Source of the DNA: Mercurialis annua
Lineage: Eukaryota; Streptophyta; Magnoliopsida; Malpighiales; Euphorbiaceae
Assembly: GCF_937616625.2 (NCBI RefSeq)
Contig: NC_065577.1
Location: forward strand, 22,891,501-22,955,500
Length of the DNA stretch: 64,000 nt
Reading direction: 5' to 3'
Made by a program: the position numbers and the translations under genes. The number at the start of each line of letters is the position of its first letter. Within the stretch, counting starts at the first letter, position 1. The notes below the pieces were generated by a model that saw nothing but the letters and a program-made list of their open reading frames with translations, had not been told where the DNA came from and ran no database searches. This document shows positions 24,772 through 39,300 of the stretch, piece after piece.

Positions 24772-26765
24772 TGTTAGTAGTATGTGCCCTAGGGCCATTT
24801 TTTATTTATACTTGTATAAACAAATCTCATTGGCAATGATATATATGTTTTATTTGAACTAAGTGCCTCATCAACTAAGTGTTTATTTATTGCATATTGT
24901 CCTTATCACATTGTGATAGAATCTATTCTTAAGGTGTTGAGAATATGAGTGACAGATTCTATTATACAAGTGATCTAAATAACCGTTCATGATCAATGGG
25001 GTCCTGCGAATAAGGGCATCGCATTATCCCGGAAAGATTGTCACCTCTATTTATTCTCCTGATTAGTAAAGAGTTGCTAATTATAGGAAGTAGTGAGTCT
25101 CATACTACTTGATGGGGATCAGAATAAACATGTGGACACTCAAGGTGTTGAGTGAGTCGAACAAGTGACGCTAGATGACTTATACATGGTAATTCATTAA
25201 AGTCAATTTAATGTCATCTAGTTCATAATTGTACATATGTCCTTTGACTTGCGGTGACACTATCTTGTATATAGGTGATTAGAGTTTGATACTCCTTAAC
25301 CCTAGATCTTTCATGAGCTAGGGCCGCGGGATGTGTTGGCTCTAGTTAGTAGTATATGGAGATAGGGGTTTAACCTAGAAAGGATTCATCACTCTGGATG
25401 AACGGAGACAAGATTCTATGCTATCTCAAATTGTTCTTGATGGATGATAAAACCTGCGCAGGTGTATATGACTTACATAGAAAGTTGTTTCTAGTGGAAG
25501 TCATATTTATCAAGAATTAGAACTGAGAGATGAGGTCATATAATCAAGACATACAGTGTTTGACTTAACCGTGACACTAGTCGAGATTGGAATCTTAGAT
25601 GAAGGGAATTTTGAGTGTAGGGTAATTATGAACATTGGTTCATAAAGAATGCATCGAAACATTCATATCTATTTGGGGGTCGTGATATGTTGCTAGACGT
25701 CACTCACGATCTACGAGAATTAATAATTAATGGGATTTAATTATTTAATATAAGAAAGGCGTTTCTTATAACTCTCGTTGCCATATAGATGTGAACCTAG
25801 TTAGTCACACACAATAGGGTGTGCAACCGATTGAGTTTACGAGAGATCGATTTCATATAGATACTAGCATATCTCGGAAATTAATCTAAGATGAAAAACA
25901 AGTATAAATTAGGGACTAATTTGTAAGAGTTATAAATTAGTAGGCACCTAATTGAATTTTATCCAAGTTAATGTGATGATGTCATGTGATGATGTCACGA
26001 TGATGTCACGATGATGACATGTGATTATGTCACGATGATGTCATGTGATGATGTCACGATGATGTCATACGATGATGTCACGTGATGATGTCATGTGATG
26101 ATGTCATGTATGTCTCTGTGTGTGACACCTAGCATCCGACGTGTCAGAAGGTGGCAACACCTATGCTTGATGTGTGACACCTAGCATATGATGTGTCAGA
26201 TGGTGGCAACACCTATGCTTGGTGTGTGACACCTAGCATGTGAGGTGTCGAATGGTGGCAACACCTTTGCTTGGCGTGTGACACCTAGCATGTGAGGTGT
26301 TGCATTCTTAAGCAAAGCTCTACCCTATAAATAGAGGTTTCCTTTGCTCATTCTAAAGACACCACACTTAAGAGAGCATATTTGAAGGAGTTCAAGTAGT
26401 CATCAATCACAGAAAAGCTTGGAGAAAGTTTTTCATACAACCCAGCAAAGACGTAATCAAGGTGAGAGTTTGAGCTTAGGGTTGCTCGGCAAGAGAAACT
26501 CTTGCAGATTACTTCAAGGCGAGGATTCAATCGGACGCATACTCGTGTGGACGAGCTTGAGGTCGCCGTACTATCGGGACTACAAGAATCGTTGGAGAAT
26601 CGACATAGGTATTCTTCTTACAGTTTCTAGATGCGTGCTTTAATTACTAGATGATACGACGATCCATTTGTTATTGATATGATCAATTTCTGGATCCGAA
26701 TTGTTGGAATTCCAATTTCGAATTGAAATATACGATTCGGACCCTCACGTCCCGCTGCACCAACA
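24772..26765 (+). repeat. 3' LTR of copia element
   Basis: 1994 bp and nearly identical to the 5' LTR. Differences I see: one 13-bp unit fewer in the U3 array and about six substitutions (for example ACGGTAA/AGGGTAA near 25618, TTAATATAG/TTCATATAG near 25855, AATCGAGG/AATCAAGG near 26458). It is followed by the target duplication GATAC at 26766-26770. Confidence 0.97.
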
Positions 26766-29700
26766 GATACGCAACCTACTAATCTAGCGTCACGTTTAAC
26801 GCACACTTTTCGTAATATAACCTAACCATGGTTAGGTAATCGGAACGACGCGTTGAATAGACTTGATACGCCACATACTAATCAATTGTCATTTTTCACG
26901 CACACTTTGCGTAATATAACCTAAGCATGCTTAGGTATTCGGAACGACGCGTTAAATAGATTTGAGATGCAACATACTAATCTATTGTCATTTTTTCACG
27001 CACACGTTGCGTAATATTACCTAACCATGCTTAGGTAATCGGAACGACGCGTTGGAGAGACTTTTGACGCGACTTAGGCATGGTAATCGAAGCGACGCGT
27101 TACAGAGACTTGAGATGCGTAATACTAATCTAGCGTTACTTTTCACGCACACTTTGCGTAATATAACCAAACCATTCTTAGGAAATAGGAGCGACGCGTT
27201 AGAGATACTTAACCTAACCATGCTTAGGTAATCAGAACGATGTGTTGAATAGACTTGGTACGCCATATACTAATCTATTGTCATTTTTCACACACACATT
27301 GCGTAATATAACCTAAGCATGCTTAGGTAATCGCAATGATGCGTTAGATAGACTTTTGACACGGCATAGGCATGGTAATCGAAACGACGCGTTACATAGA
27401 CTTGAAACGCGTAATACTAATTTAGTGACACTTTTTTTCGCACACTTCGCGTAATATAACCTAACCATCTTAAGGAAATAGGAACAATGCGTTAGAGAGA
27501 CTTGAGACACGACATACTAATATAACGTCACTTTTCTTGAACACTTTGCGTAATATAACCAAGACATACTTAGGTAATCGGAACGACGCGTGAAAGCGAC
27601 TTGTGACGCGAGATAAGCATGGTAATCGAAACGACGCGTGAAAGAGACTTGTTACGCGAGATAAGCATGGTAATCGAAATGACGCGTGAAAGAGACTTGA
27701 GACCCGACATACTAATCTAGCATCACTTTTCACGCACACTTTCTTAATATAATCTAACCATGGTTAGGTAATCAGAACAACGCGTTAAAGAGAATTGAGA
27801 TATGACATACTAATCTAGCTTCACTTTTCACGTACACTTTGCATAATATAACTTAACCATGGTTAGGTAATTGCAACGACGCGTTAAATCGACTTGAGAC
27901 ACGACATACTAATTTATTGTTACTTTTCGCACACACTTTGCGGAATATAACCTAACCATGCATATGTAATCGAAACGACACGTTAAAGAGACTTGAGACA
28001 CGACATACTTATCTAGCGTCTATTTTCACGCACACTTTTCATAATATAACATAACCATACTTCGGTAATCGGAACGATGCGTTAAAGAGACTTGAGATGC
28101 GACATACTAATCTAGCGCCACTTTCACTTTTGACCTATACTTTGCATAATATAACCTAACCATGCTTAGGTAATCGGAACGACGCATTGAAGAGCCTTGA
28201 GACGCGACATACTAATCTAGCGTCACTTTTCACGCACACCTTGCGTAATATAACCTAACCATGCATAGGTAATTGGAACAACGCGTTAAAGAGACTTGAG
28301 ACGCAACATACTAATCTAGCCTTACTTTTCTTGCACACTTTGCGTAATATGACCTAACCATTCTTGGGTAATCAGAACGACGCGTTAGAGATACTTGAGA
28401 CGCGACATACTAATCCTGCTTTACTTTTCATGAACTCTTTGCGTAATATAACCTAACCATACTTAGGTAATCGGAACGACGCATGAAAGAGCCTTGAGAC
28501 GTGACATACTAATCTAGCATCACTTTTCACGCACACCATGCGTAATAAAACCTAACCATGATTAGCTAATCGGATCTACGCAGTAAGAGACATGAGACGC
28601 TACATACTAATCTAACGTTACTTTTCTCGCACACTTTGCGTAATATAACCTAACCATTCTTGGGTTATCGGAACGACGCGTTAAAGAGACTTGAGATGCG
28701 ACATACTAATTTAGCGTCACTTTTCAAGCACTCTTTCTGTAATATAACCTCACCATGCTTAGGTAATCGGAATAACGCGTTAAAGAGAACGCGACATACT
28801 TATCTAGCGTCACTTTTCACGCACACTTTGCGTAATATAACCTAACAATGCTTAGGTAATCGGAACGACGCGTTAAACAAACTTGAGACACGACATACTA
28901 ATATGGCGTCACTTTTCAAGCACGCTTTGCGTAATATAACCTAACCATGCTTAGGTAATCGGAACAGCGCGTTAAAGAGTATTGAGACGCGACATACTAA
29001 TCTAGCGTCACTTTTCACGCACCTTTTGCGTAATATAACCTAACCATGCTTAGGTAATCGGAATGACGCGTTAGAGAACCTTGTTACGCGACATAAGCAT
29101 AATAGTCGAATCGATGCGTGAAAGAGACTTGAGATGCGCCATACTAATCTTGCGTCACTTTTTACGCACACCTTGCGTAATATAACCTAACTATGCTTAG
29201 GTAATCAGAACAACGTGTTAAAGAGAGTTGCGACGTGATATACTAATCTAGCGTCACTTTTCACGCACACTTTCCGTAACATAAACTAACCATGCTTAGG
29301 TGATCAGAACGACGCATTAAAAAGACATGACACGCGACATACTAATTTAGCGTCACTTTTCACGCACGCTTTGCGTAATATAACCAAACCATGCTTAGAT
29401 AATCGCAACAACACGATAAAGAGAATTGAGACGCGACATACTAATCTAGCGTCACTTTTCACGCATCCTTTGCGTAATGTTACCTAACCATGCTTAGTTA
29501 GTCGAAACGACGCTTTTAAGACACTTGAGACGCGACATACTAATCTAGCGTCACGTTTGACCTAAATTTTGCATAATATAACCTATCCATGCTTAGGTAA
29601 TCAAAACGACGGTTAAAGAGACTTGAGACGCGACATTCTAATCTAACGTCACTTTTCAAGCACACCTTGCATTATATAACCTAACCATACTTAGGTAATC

Positions 29701-30348
29701 TAAACGATGCATTAAAGACCCTTGAGACGTGGAATACTAATCTGGCGTCACTTTTCACTCACACCTTGCGTAATATAACCTAACAATGCTTAGGTAATTG
29801 AAACGACGCGTTAAATAGACATGATACACAACATACTAATCTATTGTCATTTTTCACGCACACGTTGCATAATATAACCTAACCATGCTTAGGTAATCGG
29901 AACGACGCGTTAGGGAGATTTGTAATGCGACATACTAATCTAGGGTCACTTTTCACGCATACTTTGCAAAAATAACCTAACCATGCTTAGGTAATCGGAA
30001 CGACGCCATAAAGAGACTTGAGACGCGACATACTAATCTAGCGTCACTATTCAAGCACGCTTTGTGTAGCCTAACCATGCTTAGATAATCGGAACAACGC
30101 GATAAAGAGAATTGAGACGCAACATACTAATCTAGCGTCACTTTTCACTCACACTTTTCATAATATAACCTAATCATGCTCAGGTAATCGGAATGACGAG
30201 TTAAATAGACTTGAGATGCGACATACTAATCTATTGTCACTTTTCACGCACACTTTGCGTAATATAACAAAACCATTCTTAGGCAATCAGAACGACGCGT
30301 TAAAAAGACTTGAGACACAAAGTACTAATCTATTGTTACTTTTCACGC
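26766..30348 (+). repeat. 99-bp satellite array, forward block 2
   Basis: Continuation of the forward satellite after the copia element; the first five bases are its target duplication. The opening monomers (TAATCTAGCGTCACGTTTAA, then GTTGAATAGACTTGATACGCC) match the array at about 11390-11500, which confirms that the element split one higher-order unit. The block ends where monomers flip orientation, around an ACGC shared by both orientations at 30345-30348. No gene is seen. Confidence 0.96.
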
Positions 30349-33300
30349 GTCGTTCTGATGCTTAGGTTATTTTACGCAAAGTGTGCATGAAAAGTCCCCC
30401 TAGATTAGTATGTTGGGTCTTAAGTCTCTTAATCGCGTCGCTTCTTTTACCTAAGCATCGTTAGGTTATATTACGCAATGTGTGTGCGTGAAATCTATTT
30501 CTAGGTTAGTATGTCGTGTCTCAAGTCACTTTCACGCGTCGTTCCGATTCGGAAAATGTGCTAGAAAAGTGACGTTAGATTAGTATGTCGCATCTCAAGT
30601 CTCTTTAAATCGTCGTTCCGATTACATATGCACGGTTAAGTTATATTACGCAAAGTATGCTTAAAAACTGACGCTAGATTAGTATGGCGCGTTTCGATTA
30701 CCATGCTTATGTCGCTTAACAAGTGTCTCTAACGCGTCGTCTGATTACGTAAGTATGGCTAGGTTATTTTATGCAAAGTGTGCGTGCAAAGTGACTCTAG
30801 ATTAGTATGTCGCACCTAAAGTATCTTTAACGTGTCGTTTCGATTACCTAAGCATGGATATGTTGTATTACGCAAAGTGCGCGTTAAAACTGTAGCACGA
30901 TTAGTATGTCGCGACACAAGTTTCTTTAACGCAATGTTACAATTACCTAAGCATGGTTAGGTTATATTACGCAAAGTATGCGTAAAGAGAGACGCTAGAT
31001 TAGTATGTCGCGTCTTAAGTCTCTTTAACGCGTCGTTGCGATTATCTAAGCATGGTTAGGTTATTTTATGAAAATTGTGCGTGAAAAGTGACTCTACATT
31101 ACTATGTCGCGTCTCATGTCTCTTTAACGCGTCGTTCCGATTACCTAAACATGGCTCGGTTATTTTACACAATGTGTGCGTGAAAAGTGACGCTAGATTA
31201 GTATGTCGCGTCTCAAGTCTCTGTAACGAGTCGTTACGATTACCTAAGCATGGTTAGGTTATTTTACGCAAAGTGTGCATGAAAAGTGACTCTAGATTAG
31301 AATTTCGTGCCTCAAGTCTCTTTAACGCGTCGTTTCGATTACCTAAGAATGCTTAGGTTATATTATGCAATGTATGCGTGAAAATTATTCTTAGGCTATG
31401 TCGCATCTCATGTCTCATTAACGCGTCGTTCCGATGACCTAAGCATGGTTAAGTTATATTGCGCAAAATGTGCGTGAAAAGTGACGCCAGATTAGTATGT
31501 CGCATCTCAAGTCTCTTTAACGCGTCGTTCTGATTACCTAAGCATGGTTATCTCTTTAATGCGTCGTTCCGATTTCTTTAGCATGGTTGGGTTATATTAC
31601 GCAAAGTGTGCATAAAAAGTGACGCTAAATTAGTATGACGCGTCTCAAGTCATTTAACCTGTCGTTCCGATTAATTAAGCATGGTTAAGTTATATTACGC
31701 AAAGAGTTCTTAAAAAATGACGCTGGATTAGTATGGCACGTTTCAAGACTCATTAACGCATCGTTTCGATTACCTAAGCATGGTTAGCTTATTTTACGCA
31801 AATTGTGCAGGAATAGTGACACTAGATTAGTATGTCGTGTCTTAAGTCTCTTGAACTCGTCGTTCCGATTACCTAAGCATGGTTAGGTTATTTTACGCAA
31901 AGTGTGCGTGAAAAGTGACGCAAGATTAGTATGTTGCATCTCAACTCTCTTTAACGCGTCATTCCAATTACCTAAGCAGGGGTAGGATATGTTACGCAAT
32001 GTGTGCGTGAAAACTGTTGCTAGGTTAATATGTTGCGTCTCAAGTCTCTTTAACGTGTCGTTTTGATTACCTAAGCATGGTTAGGTTATATTACGCAAAA
32101 TGTGCGTGAAAAAAGACGCTAGATTAGTATGTCGCGTCTCAAGTCTCTTTAACTCGTCGTTCCGATTACCTAAGCATAGTTATGTTATATTACGCAAAGT
32201 GAGCGTGAAAAGTAACGCTAGATTAGTATGTCGTGTCTCAAGTCTCTTTAACTCGTCGTTCCGATTACCTAAGCATGGTTAAGTTATATTACGCAAAGTG
32301 TGTGTGAAAAGTGACACTAGATTATTATGTCACGTCTCAAGTCTCTTTAATTCGTCGTTATGATTACCTAAGCATGGTTAGGTTATATTACGCAAAGTAT
32401 GCGTAAAAAGTGATGCCAGATTCGTATGGCGCGTCTCTAGTCTCTTTAACGCGTCGTTTCGATTACCATGCCTATGTCGCGTCTCAAGTCTCTAAAGCGT
32501 CGTTCTGATTACATATGCATGGTTAGGTTATATTACGCAAAGTGTGCGTGAAAAGTGACGCTAGATTAGGATGTCACGTATCAAGTCCCTTTAAAGCGTC
32601 GTTCCGATTACCTAACCATGGTTATGTTATATTACGCCAAGTGTGCACTAAAAGTGTCGCTAGATTAGTATGTCGCGTCACACGTCTCTTTAACGCGTTG
32701 TTACAATTACCTAAGCATGGTTAAGTTATATTAGTATGGCACGTCTCAAGTCCCTTTAACGCATCATTTCGATTACCATGCTTATGTCACGTTACAAGTC
32801 TCTCTAACAAGTTGTTCCGATTACCAAAGCATGTTTAGGTTATATTACGCAAAGTGTGCGTGAAAATTGACAATAAATTAGTATGTCGTGTCTCAAGTCT
32901 CTTTATCGCGTCATTCCGATTAACTATGTATGGTTAAGTTATTGTACACAAAGTGACGCTAGATTAGTATGTTGCGTCTCAAGTCTCCTTAACGCGTCAT
33001 TCCAATTAGCTAAGCATGGTGATGTTATATTACGCCAAGTGCGCGTTAAAAGTGTCCCTAGATTAGTATGTCGCGTCACAAGTCCCTTTAACGCGTTGTT
33101 GCAATTACCTAAGCATGGTTAAGTTATATTACCAACGTGTGCGTAAAAAGTAACGCTAGATTATTATGGCGCACCTCAAGTCTCCTTAACGCATCGTTTC
33201 GATTACCTAAGCATGGTTAGGTTATTTTAAGCAAAATGTGCGTGAAAAGTTTCGCTAGATTAGTATGTTGCATCTGAAGTCTCTATAACGTGTCGTTCCG

Positions 33301-36300
33301 ATTACCTAAGCATGGGCAGGTTATTTTACGTAAAGTGTGCGTGAAAAATGACGCTAGATTAGTATGTTGCGACTCAAGTCTCTTTAACGCGTCGTTCCGT
33401 GCACCTAAGCATGGTTAGGTTATATTACGCAAAGAGTGTGTGAATAGTGACTCTAGATTAGCATGGCGCGTTTCAAGTCTCTTTAACGCATCGTTTCGAT
33501 TACCATGCTTATGTCGCTTAACAAGTGTCTCTAAGGCGTCGTTCTGATTACCAAAGAATGGTTAGGTTATATTATGCAAAGTGTGCGTGAAAATTGACAA
33601 TAAATTAGTATGTCGTGCCTCAAGTCTCTTTAACACGTAGTTTTGATTACCTAAGCATGGATATGTTATATTACGCCAAGTGCGCGTTAAAAGTGTCGCT
33701 AGATTAGTATGTCGTGTCACAAGTCTCTTTAACGCATTGTTATGGTTACATAAGCATGGTTAGGTTATATTACACAAATTATGTGTAAAAAGTGACGCTA
33801 GATTAGTATGTCGCGTCTAAAGTCTTTTTAACGCGTTGTTTCAATTACCATGCTTATGTTACGTTACAAGTCTCTCTAACATGTCGTTCTGATTAACTAA
33901 GCATGGTTAGGTTATATTACGCAAAGTGTGCTTGAAATGTGACAATAGATTAGTATGTCGCGTCTCAAGTCTCTTTAACGCTTCGTTATGATTATCTAAG
34001 CATTGATAGGTTATTCTACACAAATTGTTCATGAAAAGTGACGCTAGAATAGTTTGTCGCGTCTCAAGTCTCTTTAACGCGTCGTTCTGATTTCCTAAGC
34101 ATGGTTAGGTTATATTATGCAATGTGTGCGTGAAAACTATCGCTAGGTCAGTATGTCGCGTCTCAAGTCTATTCAACGCGTCGTTCCGATTACCTAAACA
34201 TGGTTAGGTTATATTACGCAAAGTGTGGGTGAAAAGTGACGCTAGATTAGTATTTCGCGTCTCAAGTCTCTTGAACGTGTCGTTCCGATTACCTAAGCAT
34301 TGTTAGATTATATTACGCCAAGAGTGCTTAAAAAGTGACGCTAGATTAGTATGGCGCGTTTCAAGTCTCTTTAACACGTCGTTTTGATTACCATGCTTAT
34401 GTCGCGTCACAAGTGTCTCTAACGCGTCGTTCTGATTACCTAAGCATGGTTAGGTTATATTAAGCAAAGTGTGCGTGAAAAGTGACAATCGATTAGTTTG
34501 TCACGTCTTAAGTCTCTTTAACGCGTCATTCCGATTACCTAAGCATGGTTAGGTTATTTTACGCAAAGTGTGCAAGAAAAGTGACGCTATATTAGTATGT
34601 TGTCTCAAGTCTCTTTAACGCGTTGTTCCACTGACCTAAGCATGGTTAGGTTCTATTACGCGAAGTATGCGTGAAAAGTGACGCTAGATTAGTATGTCGC
34701 GTCTTAAGTCTCTTTAACTCGTCGTTCTGAATACATAAGCATGGTTAGGTTATATTACGCAAAGTATGCGTGAAAAGCGACAATAGATTAGTATGTCGCA
34801 TCGCATTTCTCTTTAACGCATTGTTCCAATTACCTAAGCATTGTTATGTTATTTTACGCAAAGTGTGCCTGAAAAGTGACGCTAGGTTAGTATGTCGCGT
34901 CTCAAGTCTCCTTAAAGCGTCGTTCTAGTTACCTAATAATGGTTAGGTTATTTTACGCAAAGTGTGCGTGAAAAGTGACCCCAGATTAGTATGCCGCGTC
35001 TCAAGTCTCTTTAACGCATCGTTCCGAATACCTAAGCTTGGTTAGGTTATATTCCGCAAAGCGTGCGTCAAAAGTGATGCTAGATTAGTATGGCGCGTTA
35101 TAAGTCTCTTTAACGCATCATTTCAATTACCGTCGTTCTGATTACCTAAGCTTGGTTTGGTTATATTACGCAAAGTGTACGTGAAAAGTGACGCTAGATT
35201 AGTATGTCGGTCTCAAGTCTCTTTAATGCGTGTTTCGATTACCTAAGCATGGTTAGGTTATATTACGTAAAGTGTGCGTGAAAAGTGACGCTAGATTAGT
35301 ATGTCGCGACTCAAGTCTCATTAACGCGTCGTTCTTATTACCTATGCATGGTTAGGTTATATTTCACAAAGTCTGCGTAAAAAGTGACGCTAGATTAGTA
35401 TAGCGCGTTTCAAGTCTCTACAACGCGTCGTTTCGATTATCATGCTTATGTCGCTTAACAAGTGTCTTTAACGTGCCGTTCTGATTACCTAAGTACGGTT
35501 AGTTATATTATGCAAAGTGTGCGTGAAAAGTGACAATAGATTAGTATGTCGCGCCTCAAGTCTCTTTAACGCGTCGTTCTGATTACCTAAGCATGGATAT
35601 ATTATATTACGCCAAGTGCGCGTTAAAAGTGTCGGTAGATTAGTATGTCGCGTCACAAGTCTCTTTAACGCGTTGTTACGATTACCTAAGCATGGTTAGG
35701 TTATATTATACATAGTATGCGTAAAAAGTGACGCTAGATTAGTATGTCGCATTTCAAGTCTCTTTAAGGCATCATTATATTAGTATGTCGCTTCTCAAGT
35801 CTATTTAACGCATCGTTCCGATTACCTAAGCATGGTTAGATTATATTACGCAGTGTGTATGTGTGTGTGAAAACTGTTGCTAGGTTAGTATGTCGTATCT
35901 TAAGTCTATTTAACGCGTCGTTCCGATTACCTAAGCATGGTTAGGTTATATTACGCAAAGTGTGCGTGAAAAGTGACACTATATTAGTATGTCGGGTCTC
36001 AAGTCTCTTTAACGCGTCGTTCCGATTACATTAGCATGGTTATGTTATAGTACGCCAAGTGTGCGTTAAAAGAGTCGGTAGATTAGTATGACGCGTCACA
36101 AGTCTCTTTAATGAGTCGTTACGATTACCTATGCTTGGTTAAGTTATATTATGAAAAGTGTGCGTGAAAAGTGACGCTAGATAAGTATGGCTCGGCTCGA
36201 GTCTCTTTAACGCGGCGTTTCGATTACCATACTTATGTCGAGTAGTAAGTCTTTCTATCGCTCCGTTCCGATTACCTAAGCATGGTTAGGTTATATTACA

Positions 36301-39300
36301 CAAAGATCGCGTGAAAAATGAAAATAGTGTCGCGTCTCAAGTCTATTTAACGCGTCGTTCCTATTATCTACGCATGGTTAGGTTAAATTATGTAAGGTGT
36401 GCGTGAAAAGTGACGCTAGATTAGTATGTCGCGTCTCAAGGCTCTTTATTGTGTCATTCCGATTACCTAAGCATGGTTAGGTCATATAACGCAAAGTTTG
36501 CCTGAAAAGTGCCACTAGATTAGTATGTCGCTTCTCAAGGCTCTTGAACGCGTCGTTTTGATTACCATGCTTATATCGCGTCACAGGTCTCTCTTATGTG
36601 TCGTTCCGATAACCTAAGCATGGTTAGTTATAGTACGTAAAGTGTGCGTAAAAAGGATCCATAACTTAGAAGTGCGTTGAGCCTTATAGTTCAGTTCGGC
36701 CAATTGGCCAACCCCATCTTCATTTATTTTACTAAAAACCCCAAGTCTCTTGAACGCGTCGTTCCGATTACCTATGCGTGCTTAGGTTATATTACGCAAA
36801 GTGTGCCTGAAAAGTGACGCTATATAAGTATGTCGCGTCACAAGTCTCTTTAACGCGTCGTTCCGATTACCTAAGCATGGTTAGGTTATATTACGCAAAG
36901 TGTGCGTTAAAAGTGACACTATATTATTATGTCGCGTCACAAGTCTCTTTAACGCTCTGTTCCGATTACCAATGCATGGTTAGGTTATATAACGCAAAGT
37001 GTGCGTGAAAAGTGACTCTAGATTACTATATTGCGTCACAAGTCTCTTTAACGCGTCGTTCCGATTACCTAGGTGTTCTTAGGTTATATTACGCAAAGTG
37101 TACGTGAAAAATGATGCTGGATACTTGAACGCGTCGTTCCGATTACCTAAACGTGGTTAGGTTATATTACGCAAAGACTACGTGAAAAGTGACGCTGGAT
37201 TAGTATGTCGCGTCTCAAGTCTCTTCAACGCGTCGTTCTGATTACCCAAGAATGGTTAGCCTATATTGCGAGTGTGCAAGAAAAGTAACATTAGATTAGT
37301 ATGTCGCGTCTCAAGTCTCTTTAATGCGTCGTTCCAATTACCTAAGTATGGTTAGGTTATATTACGTAAGGTGTGCATAAAAAAGTGACGCTAGATTATA
37401 TGCCGCGTATAAAGGTTCTTTAATGCGTCGTTTATAAGCGTGGTTAAGTTATTTTATGCATAGTTTGCATAAAAAGTGACGCTAGATTAGTATGTCACCT
37501 CTCAAGTCTCTTTAACGCGTCGCTTCGATTACGATACTTATGTCGCGTCACAAGTCTCTCTAACGTGTGTTTCTGATTACCTAAGCATGGTTAGGTTATA
37601 GTACGTAAACTGTGCGTGAAAAGTAACAGTAGATTAGTATGTCGAGTCTCTTTAACGCGTCGTTCCGATTACCTAAGCATGTTTAAGTTATATTACGCAA
37701 AGTGTGCGTGAAATGTGACAATAGATTAGTATGTCACGTATCAAGTCTATTTAACGCGTCGTTCCGATTACCTAAGCATGGTTAGGTTATATTACGCAAA
37801 GTGTGTGTGAAAAGTGACGCTAGATTAGTATGTCGCGTCTCATTTCTCTTTAACACGTTTTTCCGATTACTTAAACATGGTTAGGTTATATTACGCAGAC
37901 TGTGTGTGAAAAGTGGCGTTAGATAAGTATGTCTCGTCACTAGTCTCTTTAACGCGTCGTTCCAATTACCTAAGCATGGTTAGATTATATTACGCAAAGT
38001 GTGCGTAGAAAGTGACGCTGGATTAGTATATCGCGTCTCAAGGATCTTGAATGCATCGTTCCGATTACCTAAGAATGATTAGGTTATATTATGCAAAATT
38101 TGCATGAAAAGCGACACTAGATTAGTATGTCTGGTCTTCAGTCTGTTTAACGCGTCGTTCCGATTATCTAAGCATGGTTAGGGAATGTTACGCAAGGTGT
38201 GCATGAAAAGTGACGATAGATTAGTATGTCGCGTCTCAAGGCTCTTTAATGCGTCGTTCCGATTGCCTAAGCATGGTTATATTATGCAAAGTTCGTGTAA
38301 AAAGTGACGGTTGATTAGTATATCGCCTCAAGTCTCTTTAACGCGTCGTTCCGATTACCATGCTTATATCACGTTATAAATCTCTCTAACGCGCCGTTCT
38401 GATTACCATAAGCATGGTTAGGTTATAGTACGCAAAGTGTGCGTGAAAAGTAACGATAGAATATGTCGTGTCTTAAGTCTCTTTAACGCATCGTTCCGAT
38501 GACCTAAGAATAGTTAGGTTGTATTACGCAAAGAGTGTGTGAAACGTGACGCTAGATTAGTATGTCGCGTCTCAAGTCTCTTTAACGCATCGTTCTGATT
38601 ACCCAAGAATAGTTAGGTTATATTACGCAAAATGTGCAAGAAAAGTAACGCTAGATTAGTATGTCCCGTCTCAAGTATCTTTTATGCGTCGTTGCAATTA
38701 CGTAAGCATTGTTATGTAATATTACGCAAGGTGTGCGTGAAAAGTGACGCTAGATTAGTATGTCGCGTCTCAAGTCTCTTTAACGCGTCGTTTTGATTAC
38801 CATGATAATGTCACGTCACAAGTCTCTCTAACGCGTCGTTCCGATTACCTAAGCATGGTTAGGTTAAGTGTGCATGAAAAGTAACAATTGATTCATATGT
38901 TGCGTCTCAAATCTTTTAATGCGTCGTTCCGATTACCTGAGCATGGTTAGGTTATATTGCGCAAAGTGTGCTTGAAAAGTGACAATAGATTAGTATGTCG
39001 CGTATCAATTCTATTTAACGCGTCGTTTCGATTACCTAAGCATGGTTAGTTTATATTACACAATGCGTGCTCGAAAAGTGACGCTAGATTAGTATGTCGC
39101 GTCTCAAGTCTATTTAACGCGTCATTTCAATTACCTAAGCATGGTTAGATTATATTACGCAAAGTGGCGTGAAAAGTGACGCTAGATAAGTATGGTGCGT
39201 CAGAAGTCTCATTAACTCGTCGCTTCGATTACCTAAGCATGGTCAGGTTATATTACGCAAAGTGTGCGTAAAAAGTGACGCTAGACTAGTATGCCGCGTC

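Larger units (their letters stand above)
17709..26765 (+). mobile_element. Complete Ty1/copia LTR retrotransposon
   Basis: A 9057-bp element with two long terminal repeats (17709-19715 and 24772-26765) that begin TGTTAG and end CCAACA. It is flanked by the 5-bp target duplication GATAC (17704-17708 and 26766-26770) in satellite DNA. Inside are a primer-binding site, one uninterrupted Gag-Pol frame in the copia order protease-integrase-reverse transcriptase-RNase H, and a purine tract before the 3' LTR. The LTRs differ by one 13-bp repeat unit and, by eye, about six substitutions (roughly 0.3%), so insertion is recent. All parts expected of an autonomous element are present. Lineage within copia (Tork/Angela-like is my guess from the Gag and the 2-kb LTR) needs a domain phylogeny. 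Confidence 0.97.

Noticed and set aside
35850..35875. Short GTGTGTATGTGTGTG run as a microsatellite
   Set aside because: Only a few dinucleotides within one monomer; local slippage, not a separate feature.
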